Positions 51,962 to 60,933 of a stretch of 64,000 nt of DNA are shown in pieces; the stretch's first letter is position 1; each line of letters begins with the position of its first letter. The notes under the pieces were generated by a model. The model saw only the letters and a program-made list of their open reading frames with translations. It did no database searches and was not told the DNA's origin. Origin of the DNA: Odoribacter sp. Z80 (GTDB lineage Bacteria; Bacteroidota; Bacteroidia; Bacteroidales; Marinifilaceae); contig NZ_QWEL01000012.1 in NCBI RefSeq assembly GCF_009935865.1, forward strand, positions 1 through 64,000, written 5' to 3'. Position numbers and translations under genes: made by a program.

Positions 51962-54900
51962 ATGAGCTTATCATCAACATGCATAAAACGACCGGTATTT
52001 GCCACGGTCATGAATATCATCCTTATGCTGGTCGGATGTATCGGCCTGGTATTTCTCGGTGTCCGCGACTATCCCAGTGTGGACCCACCCATTATTTCGG
52101 TGTCGACCAGTTTTCCCGGTGCAAATGCTGATGTGATAGAAACCCAGATTACCGAACCTTTGGAATCCGCCATTAACGGTATTCCGGGGATTCGTTCCCT
52201 GACAAGCCAAAGCCGGGATGGACGAAGTTTCATTACTGTGGAGTTTGAATTGGAAGTTGACCTGGAGACTGCCGCCAATGATGTGCGGGATAAGGTTTCC
52301 GGAGCCATGCGGAGGCTGCCCAAAGATATTGATGCACCTACGGTCAGCAAGGCAGATGCGGATGCACAGCCGATTTTCGGAGTCTCTCTGAGAAGTGACC
52401 AGCGTTCATTAATAGACTTGAGTATGTATGCCGACCAGTATTATAAGGAGCGCTTGCAGACGATCTCCGGTGTGAGCAGTGTCTCTATCTGGGGTGAAAA
52501 GCGTTACTCTGTCCGGTTGAGGATGGACCCCTCTTTATTGGCTGCTTACGGGATTATTCCGATGGATGTGCAGACGGCAGTGGCAAAGGAAAATGTGGAA
52601 TTGCCTTCCGGACGTATCGAAGGGGAGAATACGGAACTGACTATCCGTACGTTGGGAAGGTTGATGACGATAGAGGATTTTAATAATTTGGTGCTCCGGG
52701 AAGACGGTGATAAAGTGGTCCGTTTCCGGGATATTGGCATTGCTGAGGTGGATGCTGAAGATACGCGTTCCATTATGAAGCGGAACGGCGTTCCTATGGT
52801 GGCTTGTGTGCTTATTCCCCAGCCGGGAGCCAATTATATTGATATTGTGGATCAGGCTTACCGTGTGATGGCTGACCTTCAGAAAGACTTGCCGGACGAT
52901 ATAGAAGCGGGTGTTGCATTTGATAATACGGTTTTTATCCGCAGTTCCATTCGGGAGGTAAAAGATACAATCGTGGAAGCTTTTGTGTTGGTGGTGCTGA
53001 TTATTTTCCTTTTCTTGCGGAATTGGCGGACTACCCTGATACCGGTATTGGCTATACCGGTGTCTTTGGTCGGTGCTTTTTTTGTGATGTATCTGGCGGG
53101 TTTTACCATTAATATTCTGACTTTACTGGCTATTGTGCTGGCTATCGGTTTGGTGGTGGATGATGCTATTGTGGTGATGGAGAATATTTACACTAAGATA
53201 GAACAGGGGATGTCGCCAATGGAGGCCGGTTTCAAAGGTTCGAACGAGATATTTTTTGCCGTCATAGCGACGACGGTGGCTTTGGTGGCTGTATTCTTCC
53301 CTATTGTGTTTTTGCAGGGAACGACCGGACGGCTTTTCCGTGAGTTCAGCATTGTCATTACGGGGGCGGTGATTATTTCTTCTTTTGTGGCTTTGACTTT
53401 TACGCCGATGATTTCGACCAAATTGCTGACCCGCAATGTGACGGATAATTGGTTTTACCGGAAGACAGAACCGTTTTTTGAGTGGCTGATTAACGGGTAT
53501 CGCCGGGGATTGGAGCGTTTTATGAGGGTGAGGTGGGTAGCTCCCCTGATTCTTATCGGTACGGCTGTAGCCATCTGGTTATTGTGGATGGCTATACCTT
53601 CGGAAATGGCTCCGTTGGAGGACCGCTCCAATGTCCGGATAACCTCGACGGCTCCGGAGGGTGCCACTTTTGAGTATATGAGCCGTTATGCCGATGAGTT
53701 GTCTGACTATGTGGAGGAGAATGTGCCTGAACAAGATAAGATAATCGCTATGATTGGAGGGGGGAATACCAACCGTTCCAATCTGAACCTGTGGCTGAAG
53801 AATCCTGAACAGCGCAGCCGTACCCAGCAGGAGATAGCGGATGAACTGGCCGTACAGGTCCGGCAGTTTACAGGTGCCCGGACTATGGTGTCACAACAGC
53901 AGACTTTCGGAGGAAGACGGGGGGGATTGCCGGTGGAGTATGTCATTCAGGCGAAGAATCTGGAAGACCTGAAAAGGGTGATTCCCCGTTTTATGGAAGA
54001 GGTGAATAAGAGCCCGGTGTTTTCCGTGGCCGATGTAAACCTGAAATTCACGAAACCTGAGCTGACCATCCATATTGACAGGGATAAAGCTGCGGTATTG
54101 GGAGTTTCGATGCAGAATATTGCCCAAACTTTACAGCTTACGATGAGTGAGCAAAGAGTCGGGTATTTTATTTTAAACGGAAAGCAATATCAGATATTGA
54201 GCCAGATTGACCGGGAGCACCGGAATAAACCTTCTGATTTGCAGAGTATTTATGTCCGGAATACCGCCGGAGATTTAATTGCTTTGGATAATCTGGTGAC
54301 TACTGCGGAAAGTTCCATGCCTCCCCAGTTATACCGCTATGACCGTTTTGTATCGGCAACCGTATCGGCCGGTTTGGCGAAGAGGAAAACCATTTCCCAG
54401 GGTTTGGAGGAGATGGACCGGATTGCCGGAGAGGTGCTTGACGATAATTTTAAGACCACTTTGTCGGGAAGTTCCAAGGATTTTGTGGAAAGTTCGTCCA
54501 GTTTGATGTTTGCTTTTGTGTTGGCCCTGATTTTTATTTATTTGGTATTGTCCGCTCAGTTTGAGAGTTTCCGTGACCCTTTGATTATCATGTTTACAGT
54601 GCCTTTGGCTTTGATTGGTGCTATGGTTTCTTTATGGTATTTTGATCAGACCATGAATATTTTCAGTCAGATCGGAATTATCATGCTGATAGGTTTGGTA
54701 TCGAAAAACGGTATTTTGATTGTGGAATTTGCCAACCAGCGGAAAGCGACGGGGGAACCTATGCTGGAAGCTGTGAAAAATGCGGCTGTGGCTCGTTTCC
54801 GCCCTATCTTAATGACCAGTCTTTCTACGGTTTTGGGAATATTGCCGATGGCTATTGCGACGGGTGCAGGAGCAGAAAGCCGTGTTGCTATGGGTATTGC

Positions 54901-55015
54901 TGTTGTCGGAGGGATGGTCTGCGCCACTTTTTTGTCGTTGTTTGTGATTCCTGCTATCTATTCCTATCTTTCTTCTGAAAAAATAAGATTGGTTGAAGAG
55001 GAACACCGGGAATAA
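51962..55015 (+). CDS. RND efflux pump (AcrB/MexB-type inner membrane transporter)
   Basis: A 1017-residue proton-driven pump, usual length for hydrophobe/amphiphile exporters. The N-terminal PVFATVMNIILMLVG helix, twelve membrane helices in two sets, and porter domains are visible. Proton-relay Asp pair lies in AIGLVVDDAIVVMENI (helix 4). The second half has FVLALIFIYLVLSAQFES and GLVSKNGILIVEFANQ, typical of this family. Substrates are unknown: drugs, bile salts or fatty acids are plausible for a gut bacterium. Confidence 0.97.
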   Translation: MSLSSTCIKRPVFATVMNIILMLVGCIGLVFLGVRDYPSVDPPIISVSTSFPGANADVIETQITEPLESAINGIPGIRSLTSQSRDGRSFITVEFELEVDLETAANDVRDKVSGAMRRLPKDIDAPTVSKADADAQPIFGVSLRSDQRSLIDLSMYADQYYKERLQTISGVSSVSIWGEKRYSVRLRMDPSLLAAYGIIPMDVQTAVAKENVELPSGRIEGENTELTIRTLGRLMTIEDFNNLVLREDGDKVVRFRDIGIAEVDAEDTRSIMKRNGVPMVACVLIPQPGANYIDIVDQAYRVMADLQKDLPDDIEAGVAFDNTVFIRSSIREVKDTIVEAFVLVVLIIFLFLRNWRTTLIPVLAIPVSLVGAFFVMYLAGFTINILTLLAIVLAIGLVVDDAIVVMENIYTKIEQGMSPMEAGFKGSNEIFFAVIATTVALVAVFFPIVFLQGTTGRLFREFSIVITGAVIISSFVALTFTPMISTKLLTRNVTDNWFYRKTEPFFEWLINGYRRGLERFMRVRWVAPLILIGTAVAIWLLWMAIPSEMAPLEDRSNVRITSTAPEGATFEYMSRYADELSDYVEENVPEQDKIIAMIGGGNTNRSNLNLWLKNPEQRSRTQQEIADELAVQVRQFTGARTMVSQQQTFGGRRGGLPVEYVIQAKNLEDLKRVIPRFMEEVNKSPVFSVADVNLKFTKPELTIHIDRDKAAVLGVSMQNIAQTLQLTMSEQRVGYFILNGKQYQILSQIDREHRNKPSDLQSIYVRNTAGDLIALDNLVTTAESSMPPQLYRYDRFVSATVSAGLAKRKTISQGLEEMDRIAGEVLDDNFKTTLSGSSKDFVESSSSLMFAFVLALIFIYLVLSAQFESFRDPLIIMFTVPLALIGAMVSLWYFDQTMNIFSQIGIIMLIGLVSKNGILIVEFANQRKATGEPMLEAVKNAAVARFRPILMTSLSTVLGILPMAIATGAGAESRVAMGIAVVGGMVCATFLSLFVIPAIYSYLSSEKIRLVEEEHRE

Positions 55016-55082
55016 ATTCTGTGTTGACAATGACTGGGTTGTGTACCGGTATGCCGGTTTGACGGATTAAAATAATGGATAT

Positions 55083-56387
55083 ATGTATAAGTGTAGTTTA
55101 TTATTTTTCATTCTTTGTTTTTCTTTGTTTGTGCCGGGGCAGTTTTTTGCCCAGTCCCGGATAACGCTGGATAGTTGTATTGTCCGTGCATTGGATGCCA
55201 ATTATTCTATTAAGATTATCCGTCACCAGGAATCTCAGGCGGAGAATAATGTGAATTATGCCCCTTTTCTGCCCACAGTTAGTGCCAGTGCCGGACAGAA
55301 ACAGACTGTTTCGGATAGTAAGGTTACGAATAACGGTGAAGACCGTTTTATGAATCATACCAGGTCGGATGCTTTGTCGGCAGGGGTGGCTCTGAACTGG
55401 CGGTTGTTTGACGGTTTGGAGATGTTTATGACCCATGCCCGTTATAAAGAGATGCTGGCTATCGGTGAGTTAAAAACGAAAATGGCTGTCGAGAATTTGA
55501 TTGTGCAGGTGAGTTCTTATTATTATGATGTGATTCGCCAGCAAAGTAAAGTGGATGCAGCCCGCCATTCGTTGTCGCTTTCGGAGGCCCGTTATGCGGA
55601 AGCCCGAGACAAATATGTGTTGGGGGTATTGTCCGGTTTGGAAGCCCGGCAGGCAAAATTGGATCTGAATGCTGATAGTTCGAATTATATCAAAGAAAAG
55701 AAATTGCTCCGGAGTGCTTATATTTCTTTAAATACCATTATGAATGCCGATTTGCAGCAACAGGCTTATGTGGAAGATTCGATTGTTTTGCGGGCTCCTT
55801 TGCAGTTTAAGGGCTTGTTGGACGATATGTTGCATTGGAATACGACGTTATTGATTGGACGGCGGGACCAGAAGGTGTCGGAATTGGATATGAAAATTGC
55901 ACGGGCTGCTTTGTTTCCGAAATTGGATTTTGGAACAGGTTATAATTACAGCCGGACTAAAGCACCGGAATCCACCACATCCCTGAACCGTACCAATGGC
56001 CCGTACTGGGGGTTCTCGATGAGTGTGGATATTTTCAATCGTCTGGAGAATCGCCGGAAGATAAAAAATGCCAGACTGGACATGGAGATAGCAGACCTTT
56101 CTTATCAGGAGGCGGAGTTGCAAATGAAAGCCGATTTGGCACAACTTTATAATACGTATGAGAATAACCTGCAAATGGTGTCTTTCGAGCAGGAAAGTGC
56201 TTTGGTTGCTTTCGACAATCTGGATGCCGCTTTAGAAAAGTATAAACTGGGAGAGTTGGCCGGTATTGAATTCCGGGAGTTTCAAAGAAGTTATATTGAC
56301 GCTGTAGACCGGGAGGTTTCTGCTATTTATCTGACGAAAATATCCGAATTATCTCTTTTGCTGATTAGCGGGCAGATTCTGAAGTAG
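55083..56387 (+). CDS. TolC family outer membrane efflux protein
   Basis: Outer-membrane channel partner of the preceding pump, 434 residues. A signal peptide (about 1-23, ending FAQ) precedes two OEP repeats of long helices and beta strands. LDSCIVRALDANYSIKI opens the first repeat and NRLENRRKIKNARLDMEIADL lies in the second. It follows the RND gene by 67 bases and closes the operon. Confidence 0.93.
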   Translation: MYKCSLLFFILCFSLFVPGQFFAQSRITLDSCIVRALDANYSIKIIRHQESQAENNVNYAPFLPTVSASAGQKQTVSDSKVTNNGEDRFMNHTRSDALSAGVALNWRLFDGLEMFMTHARYKEMLAIGELKTKMAVENLIVQVSSYYYDVIRQQSKVDAARHSLSLSEARYAEARDKYVLGVLSGLEARQAKLDLNADSSNYIKEKKLLRSAYISLNTIMNADLQQQAYVEDSIVLRAPLQFKGLLDDMLHWNTTLLIGRRDQKVSELDMKIARAALFPKLDFGTGYNYSRTKAPESTTSLNRTNGPYWGFSMSVDIFNRLENRRKIKNARLDMEIADLSYQEAELQMKADLAQLYNTYENNLQMVSFEQESALVAFDNLDAALEKYKLGELAGIEFREFQRSYIDAVDREVSAIYLTKISELSLLLISGQILK

Positions 56388-56423
56388 AGTCTGGCGGCCG
56401 TGGCAAAGACATTCTGGTTGCCC

Positions 56424-56455
56424 TTGGTTACTTTTCAAAAATATTTATACCTTTG
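56424..56455 (+). promoter_or_regulatory. Probable promoter of the carboxyspermidine genes
   Basis: TTGG (56424-56427) and an exact -7 box TACCTTTG (56448-56455), 24 bases apart start to start, match the Bacteroidota pair. The start codon at 56488 lies 32 bases further on. Confidence 0.65.
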
Positions 56456-56487
56456 TTCTCGTTGTATTAACTTTAAAAAGGATTGTA

Positions 56488-57678
56488 ATGTCTCGAGTTT
56501 TAATTATCGGTGCCGGAGGGGTTGGTACCGTTGTAGCCCATAAAGTGGCAAAAAATAAGGTTTTTACCGATATTATGCTGGCCAGTCGTACGAAATCGAA
56601 ATGCGATGATATTGCTGCAGCCATCGGGGGCAATCGGATACAAACAGCACAGGTGGACGCTGACAGTGTGCCGGACTTAGTACAATTGATGCGTTCGTTC
56701 CGGCCGGAGATTGTGATTAATGTGGCATTGCCTTACCAGGACCTGACCATTATGGAGGCCTGTCTGGAGTGTGGGGTGAATTATCTGGATACGGCCAATT
56801 ATGAACCGAAGGATGAGGCACATTTTGAATATAGCTGGCAATGGGCTTACCATGACCGTTTTAAGGAAAAAGGGTTGACTGCTATTTTGGGATGCGGGTT
56901 TGACCCGGGTGTATCGGCTATTTTTACAGCTTATGCAGCCAAACATTATTTTGATGAGATTCATTATCTGGATATTGTGGATTGTAATGCCGGAAACCAT
57001 GGGATGGCATTTGCCACTAATTTCAATCCGGAAATCAATATCCGCGAGATTACGCAGCATGGCCGTTACTGGGAAAACGGGCGCTGGGTGCAAACCGGTC
57101 CGTTGGAGATTCATAAAATGCTGACTTATCCCCATATTGGCGAACGGGATTCTTATTTGCTTTATCATGAGGAGTTGGAGTCGTTGGTGAAGAATTATCC
57201 GACCATTAAGCGGGCCCGTTTCTGGATGACTTTCGGACAGGAGTATCTGACTCATTTGCGGGTTATTCAGAATATCGGAATGGCGCGTATAGATGAGGTG
57301 GAATATAACGGAGTGAAGATCGTACCTCTGCAATTCCTGAAAGCTGTGTTGCCGGATCCGAAATCGTTGGGCTCCAATTATCACGGAGAGACGTCTATCG
57401 GTTGTCGTATCCGGGGAATAAAAGACGGGAAAGAGCATACTTATTATATCTATAACAACTGTGACCATGAAGCTGCTTTCAAGGAAACCGGCACCCAGGC
57501 GGTTAGCTATACTACCGGTGTTCCGGCCGCATTAGGGGCAGCCATGTTTGTCCGGGGTTTATGGAAAGGCGCCGGGGTTTATAATGTGGAGCAGTTCGAT
57601 CCGGATCCTTTCCTGGCCGAATTGGGAGAACAGGGATTGCCTTGGGTGGAACAGTTTGACATTGACCTGGAGGTATGA
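56488..57678 (+). CDS. Carboxynorspermidine/carboxyspermidine dehydrogenase (saccharopine dehydrogenase family)
   Basis: Reductive condensation of aspartate-semialdehyde with putrescine (or diaminopropane) and NADPH, giving carboxyspermidine (or carboxynorspermidine). It has 396 residues. The Rossmann loop is GAGGVGT (8-14), followed by the saccharopine dehydrogenase features LGCGFDPGVSAIFTAYAAKHYF and GEREDSY-like GERDSYLLYHEELE segment. It overlaps the decarboxylase gene by 4 bases. This pair is the alternative to spermidine synthase/SAM decarboxylase. An older name is Lys1-like dehydrogenase. Confidence 0.92.
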   Translation: MSRVLIIGAGGVGTVVAHKVAKNKVFTDIMLASRTKSKCDDIAAAIGGNRIQTAQVDADSVPDLVQLMRSFRPEIVINVALPYQDLTIMEACLECGVNYLDTANYEPKDEAHFEYSWQWAYHDRFKEKGLTAILGCGFDPGVSAIFTAYAAKHYFDEIHYLDIVDCNAGNHGMAFATNFNPEINIREITQHGRYWENGRWVQTGPLEIHKMLTYPHIGERDSYLLYHEELESLVKNYPTIKRARFWMTFGQEYLTHLRVIQNIGMARIDEVEYNGVKIVPLQFLKAVLPDPKSLGSNYHGETSIGCRIRGIKDGKEHTYYIYNNCDHEAAFKETGTQAVSYTTGVPAALGAAMFVRGLWKGAGVYNVEQFDPDPFLAELGEQGLPWVEQFDIDLEV

Positions 57679-58838
57679 TAAATAAGGACGTTGTTCTGAA
57701 TCACTGGGATTTATCTGCCGTACCTTCTCCGGCTTATGTGCTTCACCAGGATTTATTGGATGATAATCTGGCCGTGATTGACAAAGTCAGGCAGGTCAGC
57801 GGTGCGGAGATTATTGTTGCTCTCAAGGCAAATGCCATGTGGAGTATCTTTCCCGAACTCAGGAAACATTCAGACGGAGCCACTGCCAGTTCTCTGGCGG
57901 AGGCCCGTCTTGTTTTTGAAGAGTACGGAAGCCTTTCCCACACTTATGCCCCGGTATATCCGGAAGGGGAGATTGATGAGATTCTGGGGTATAGCAGCCA
58001 TATTACTTTTAACTCTTTAGGACAGTACCGGCGTTTCGGTGAGCGTGCCCGCAAAGCAGGGGTGTCGTGCGGATTACGGATTAATCCGGAATTTTCTACG
58101 GTGGAAACCGATTTATATAATCCGGCAAGCCCGTCTTCGCGATTGGGAATACTGTCTTCCGATTTGACCCGGTTGCCGGAAGGGGTGGAAGGGTTGCATT
58201 TTCATTCTTTGTGTGAATCTCGTCCTGCTGATTTGCGGGGGACACTGGAAGCTGTTGAAAAACGTTTCGGGCATTTCTTTTCTCAGGTGAAATGGCTGAA
58301 TATGGGAGGCGGTCATTTAATGACCCATAAAGATTATGATGAAGATGAATTAATCCGGATTTTACGGGATTTCCGTGCCCGCTACCCGCATTTGAGAGTT
58401 ATTTTAGAGCCGGGGAGCGCATTTACCTGGGACACCGGTTGCCTGGTTGCCACGGTTGAGGATAAAGTCAGTAATGGCGGGGTGAATACCCTGATGCTGA
58501 ATGTTTCTTTTGCCTGCCATATGCCCGATTGCCTGGAGATGCCTTATAAACCGGCAATCCTGGGTACCCACGAACCGGGTGAAGGGGAGAAACGTTGGCG
58601 GATGGGGGGAAATAGCTGCCTTGCCGGGGATTTTTACGGTGATTGGGCGTTTGACGGAGGGCGGGAACCGCAGGTTGGCGACCGCATTGTTTTCCGTGAT
58701 ATGATTCATTATACGATGGTGAAAACTACGATGTTCAATGGGGTAACTCATCCTTCCATTATGATTTATTCGCCCTCTTCCGGTTTTCGGCTGGTCCGGA
58801 AGTTCGGTTATGAAGATTATAAAGGCCGGATGTCCTGA
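57675..58838 (+). CDS. nspC: Carboxynorspermidine/carboxyspermidine decarboxylase
   Basis: PLP enzyme of the alanine racemase-fold decarboxylases that removes CO2 from carboxy(nor)spermidine to give (nor)spermidine. It has 387 residues. PLP Lys51 in ALKAN, HSLCES (near 176), GGGH plus EPGSAFTWDTG (phosphate and substrate binding), and CHMPDCLEMPYKP with the catalytic Cys are present. Its start lies within the ATGATAA overlap with the dehydrogenase stop, so the two are coupled. It converges with rluD with a 10-base gap. Confidence 0.94.
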   Translation: MINKDVVLNHWDLSAVPSPAYVLHQDLLDDNLAVIDKVRQVSGAEIIVALKANAMWSIFPELRKHSDGATASSLAEARLVFEEYGSLSHTYAPVYPEGEIDEILGYSSHITFNSLGQYRRFGERARKAGVSCGLRINPEFSTVETDLYNPASPSSRLGILSSDLTRLPEGVEGLHFHSLCESRPADLRGTLEAVEKRFGHFFSQVKWLNMGGGHLMTHKDYDEDELIRILRDFRARYPHLRVILEPGSAFTWDTGCLVATVEDKVSNGGVNTLMLNVSFACHMPDCLEMPYKPAILGTHEPGEGEKRWRMGGNSCLAGDFYGDWAFDGGREPQVGDRIVFRDMIHYTMVKTTMFNGVTHPSIMIYSPSSGFRLVRKFGYEDYKGRMS

Positions 58839-58848
58839 AAATGATATT

Positions 58849-59916
58849 TTATTCTTCCCTGTCCCGGATGTAATTCCTCCATTTTTCAATCAATTGTTGC
58901 ATATCTGCCGGAATTTCTGAGTCGAAAGAGAGGCGTTCTCCTGTCGTGGGATGTTCAAATCCCAGGGTTTTGGCATGGAGGGCCTGCCGGGGACAAATGC
59001 CGAAACAGTTATTGACGAATTGTTTGTATTTGGCAAAAGTAGTGCCTTTGAGGATTTCGTTTCCGCCGTACTCTTTGTCGTTGAACAGGGGGTGTTTGAT
59101 GTATTTGAAATGTGCCCGGATTTGATGGGTCCGGCCGGTTTCCAGAATGCATTCCACGACGTTTACATAGCCTAATCTTTCTATAACCCGGTAATGGGTG
59201 ACGGCGTGTTTGCCGTGGCTTCCGTCGGGGAAGCAGGCCATTACTTTCCGGTTGGTCAGGTTCCGGCCGATGTGACCAGTGATGGTTCCTTTGTCGTCTT
59301 CCAGGTTTCCCCAGCAGACAGCAACATACTGCCGGTCGGAGGTTTTATGGAAAAACTGGGCTGCCAGATGGGTTTTGGCTTTTTCGGTTTTGGCAATCAC
59401 CAATAATCCGGAAGTATCTTTGTCAATCCGGTGGACTAATCCGGGACGTGGGTCATGGTTGTCTTTAAATAAAGGATTGTCTTTCAGGTGCCATGCCAGG
59501 GCGTTTACAAGGGTTCCCGTGTAGTGGCCGTAGGAGGGATGGACTACCATTCCGGCGGGTTTGTTTACGACCAGGAGTTGTTCGTCCTCATAAACGATAT
59601 TCAGGGGAATATTTTCGGGGATAATCTCAAGTTCCCGTTTGGGGTAGGACATGACAACCGAAACGATGTCCTGGGGTTTTACCTTGTAGCTGGATTTTAC
59701 AACTTTGCCGTTGACTAATATATTTCCGGTTTCTGCTGCTTCCTGGATTTTGGTCCGGGATGCATGGGGAAGCCGGGTCATCAGAAATTTATCGACACGG
59801 AGTAAATTTTGCCCGCTATCGGCTTCTATCCGATGGTGCTCGTACATTTCCGGTGTCGGTGGATTTTCTTCGTCCTCTTCTTCGAGCAGTTCCTCTTCGT
59901 CAATTTCTTCTAACAT
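58849..59916 (-). CDS. RluD/RluA family 23S rRNA pseudouridine synthase with acidic N-terminal tail
   Basis: Isomerises uridine to pseudouridine in 23S rRNA helix 69-type sites. It has 355 residues. The catalytic Asp is Asp165 in HRIDKDTSG (162-170). An S4 RNA-binding domain covers about 39-100. The first 20 residues are almost entirely Glu/Asp, an unusual lead; it is removed from the active core. RluD type fits the S4 domain and motif, although target positions cannot be told. The start lies 17 bases after the PASTA gene stop, on the same strand. Confidence 0.92.
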   Translation of the reverse strand: MLEEIDEEELLEEEDEENPPTPEMYEHHRIEADSGQNLLRVDKFLMTRLPHASRTKIQEAAETGNILVNGKVVKSSYKVKPQDIVSVVMSYPKRELEIIPENIPLNIVYEDEQLLVVNKPAGMVVHPSYGHYTGTLVNALAWHLKDNPLFKDNHDPRPGLVHRIDKDTSGLLVIAKTEKAKTHLAAQFFHKTSDRQYVAVCWGNLEDDKGTITGHIGRNLTNRKVMACFPDGSHGKHAVTHYRVIERLGYVNVVECILETGRTHQIRAHFKYIKHPLFNDKEYGGNEILKGTTFAKYKQFVNNCFGICPRQALHAKTLGFEHPTTGERLSFDSEIPADMQQLIEKWRNYIRDREE

Positions 59917-59933
59917 CTGACAACTTTATAAGG

Positions 59934-60722
59934 TTATTCTGTGACCATTAAAGAGTCTGACACAGTAAACTTTTCTTGTTTCAAGGTGGTATATAACCTG
60001 ATGAAACTGCCTGCCTGGATTTGTCCGCTTGCGGGATATTGTTCGTAGATAAATGCCCTGAGGGAATCGGTGCGTGTGGTGATGCTGCCGTCCGGAATCA
60101 CTTTTTCGATATTCAGGTAGGCGTTTCTGATCAGTTGGACAGCTTCTTTTAAAGTTCTTCCTCTGAGCTGGGGGATGTAAACGAAATTATTTTCATATCC
60201 GCTTCCCAATACGATATCGATAATTGCTCCTTTTCTGAGGAGTTCTCCGGCCTGGATGGCTTTCCCTTGGTGTTGGAAACGGAGTACCAGATTTTTGTAT
60301 TCCGAAGGTTCATAACTGATTCTTCCGATACGGAATCCTTTTGTTTCCAGCGTTTGTATGGTCTGCCGATAGGCTGCATTTTTCAGGTTGGGGAAACTGA
60401 TTTTTTCCGGATTCCTGGCATTCAGCGTCAGGTGAATCAGCCGGTTTTCTTTCACCGGCGAACCGATAGCCGGCGATTGTTCGACAACGGCCCCTGGTTT
60501 GGCGGTGGCGTCGTATAAAGAATCTATCACCAGAACCCTGAGGTGATGGCCGGAGGCCAGTTCATGGGCTTCTTCTTCCGTAAGGTTGATAAAGGAGGGG
60601 ACAGCTATGGAAATATCGTGCCGGGTATAGTCCTTCAGCCAATGGAGTACATATATGCTTATGCCGGTTACCAGCAGGAGGGCGACGGCCAGGTTTAACA
60701 GAAAAAATTTTAGTTTGCTCAT
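59934..60722 (-). CDS. PASTA domain protein, membrane anchored
   Basis: A 262-residue protein with one N-terminal membrane helix (about 7-29) and three PASTA domains facing the periplasm (about 38-107, 108-180 and 184-252), each with the family's P-x-(hydrophobic)...A pattern and the GS/GG-containing turns. There is no kinase domain, unlike the Ser/Thr kinases that usually bear PASTA repeats, or the class A/B penicillin-binding proteins. PASTA domains bind muropeptide or assist cell-wall enzymes. It is upstream of rluD in a pair common in Bacteroidales. Confidence 0.88.
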   Translation of the reverse strand: MSKLKFFLLNLAVALLLVTGISIYVLHWLKDYTRHDISIAVPSFINLTEEEAHELASGHHLRVLVIDSLYDATAKPGAVVEQSPAIGSPVKENRLIHLTLNARNPEKISFPNLKNAAYRQTIQTLETKGFRIGRISYEPSEYKNLVLRFQHQGKAIQAGELLRKGAIIDIVLGSGYENNFVYIPQLRGRTLKEAVQLIRNAYLNIEKVIPDGSITTRTDSLRAFIYEQYPASGQIQAGSFIRLYTTLKQEKFTVSDSLMVTE

Positions 60723-60870
60723 AAATTTATTTTTGATTTACGGTTCCGGAATCATCTTTTATCCTCCTGTAGACCAAAGATGAAAGGTACCGTAAATTCA
60801 TTTAAAATTTCTCCGGATTCATGTTGTGCAAAAATAACTTAGATTTTTAAATTATCTATTACTTTATTCC

Positions 60871-60878
60871 TAAATTTG
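60871..60878 (+). promoter_or_regulatory. Probable -7 box (TAAATTTG) for the LysM protein gene
   Basis: An exact TAnnTTTG, 55 bases before the ATG. T-rich sequence stands at the -33 place. Confidence 0.55.
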
Positions 60879-60921
60879 CCATTTAATCGGTCAAATGGCT
60901 GATGATAAACTTGGATAATTC

Positions 60922-60930
60922 AGGAGGAGG
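60922..60930 (+). promoter_or_regulatory. Strong Shine-Dalgarno (AGGAGGAGG) for the LysM protein
   Basis: AGGAGGAGG ends 3 bases before the ATG at 60934, and its first AGGAGG lies 6 bases from it. This is unusual for Bacteroidota, where such sites are rarely used. Confidence 0.7.
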
Positions 60931-60933
60931 CTT

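Noticed and set aside
56677-57468. 263-codon open frame on the minus strand
   Set aside because: Antisense to the carboxyspermidine dehydrogenase gene, which has clear motifs; no family likeness.
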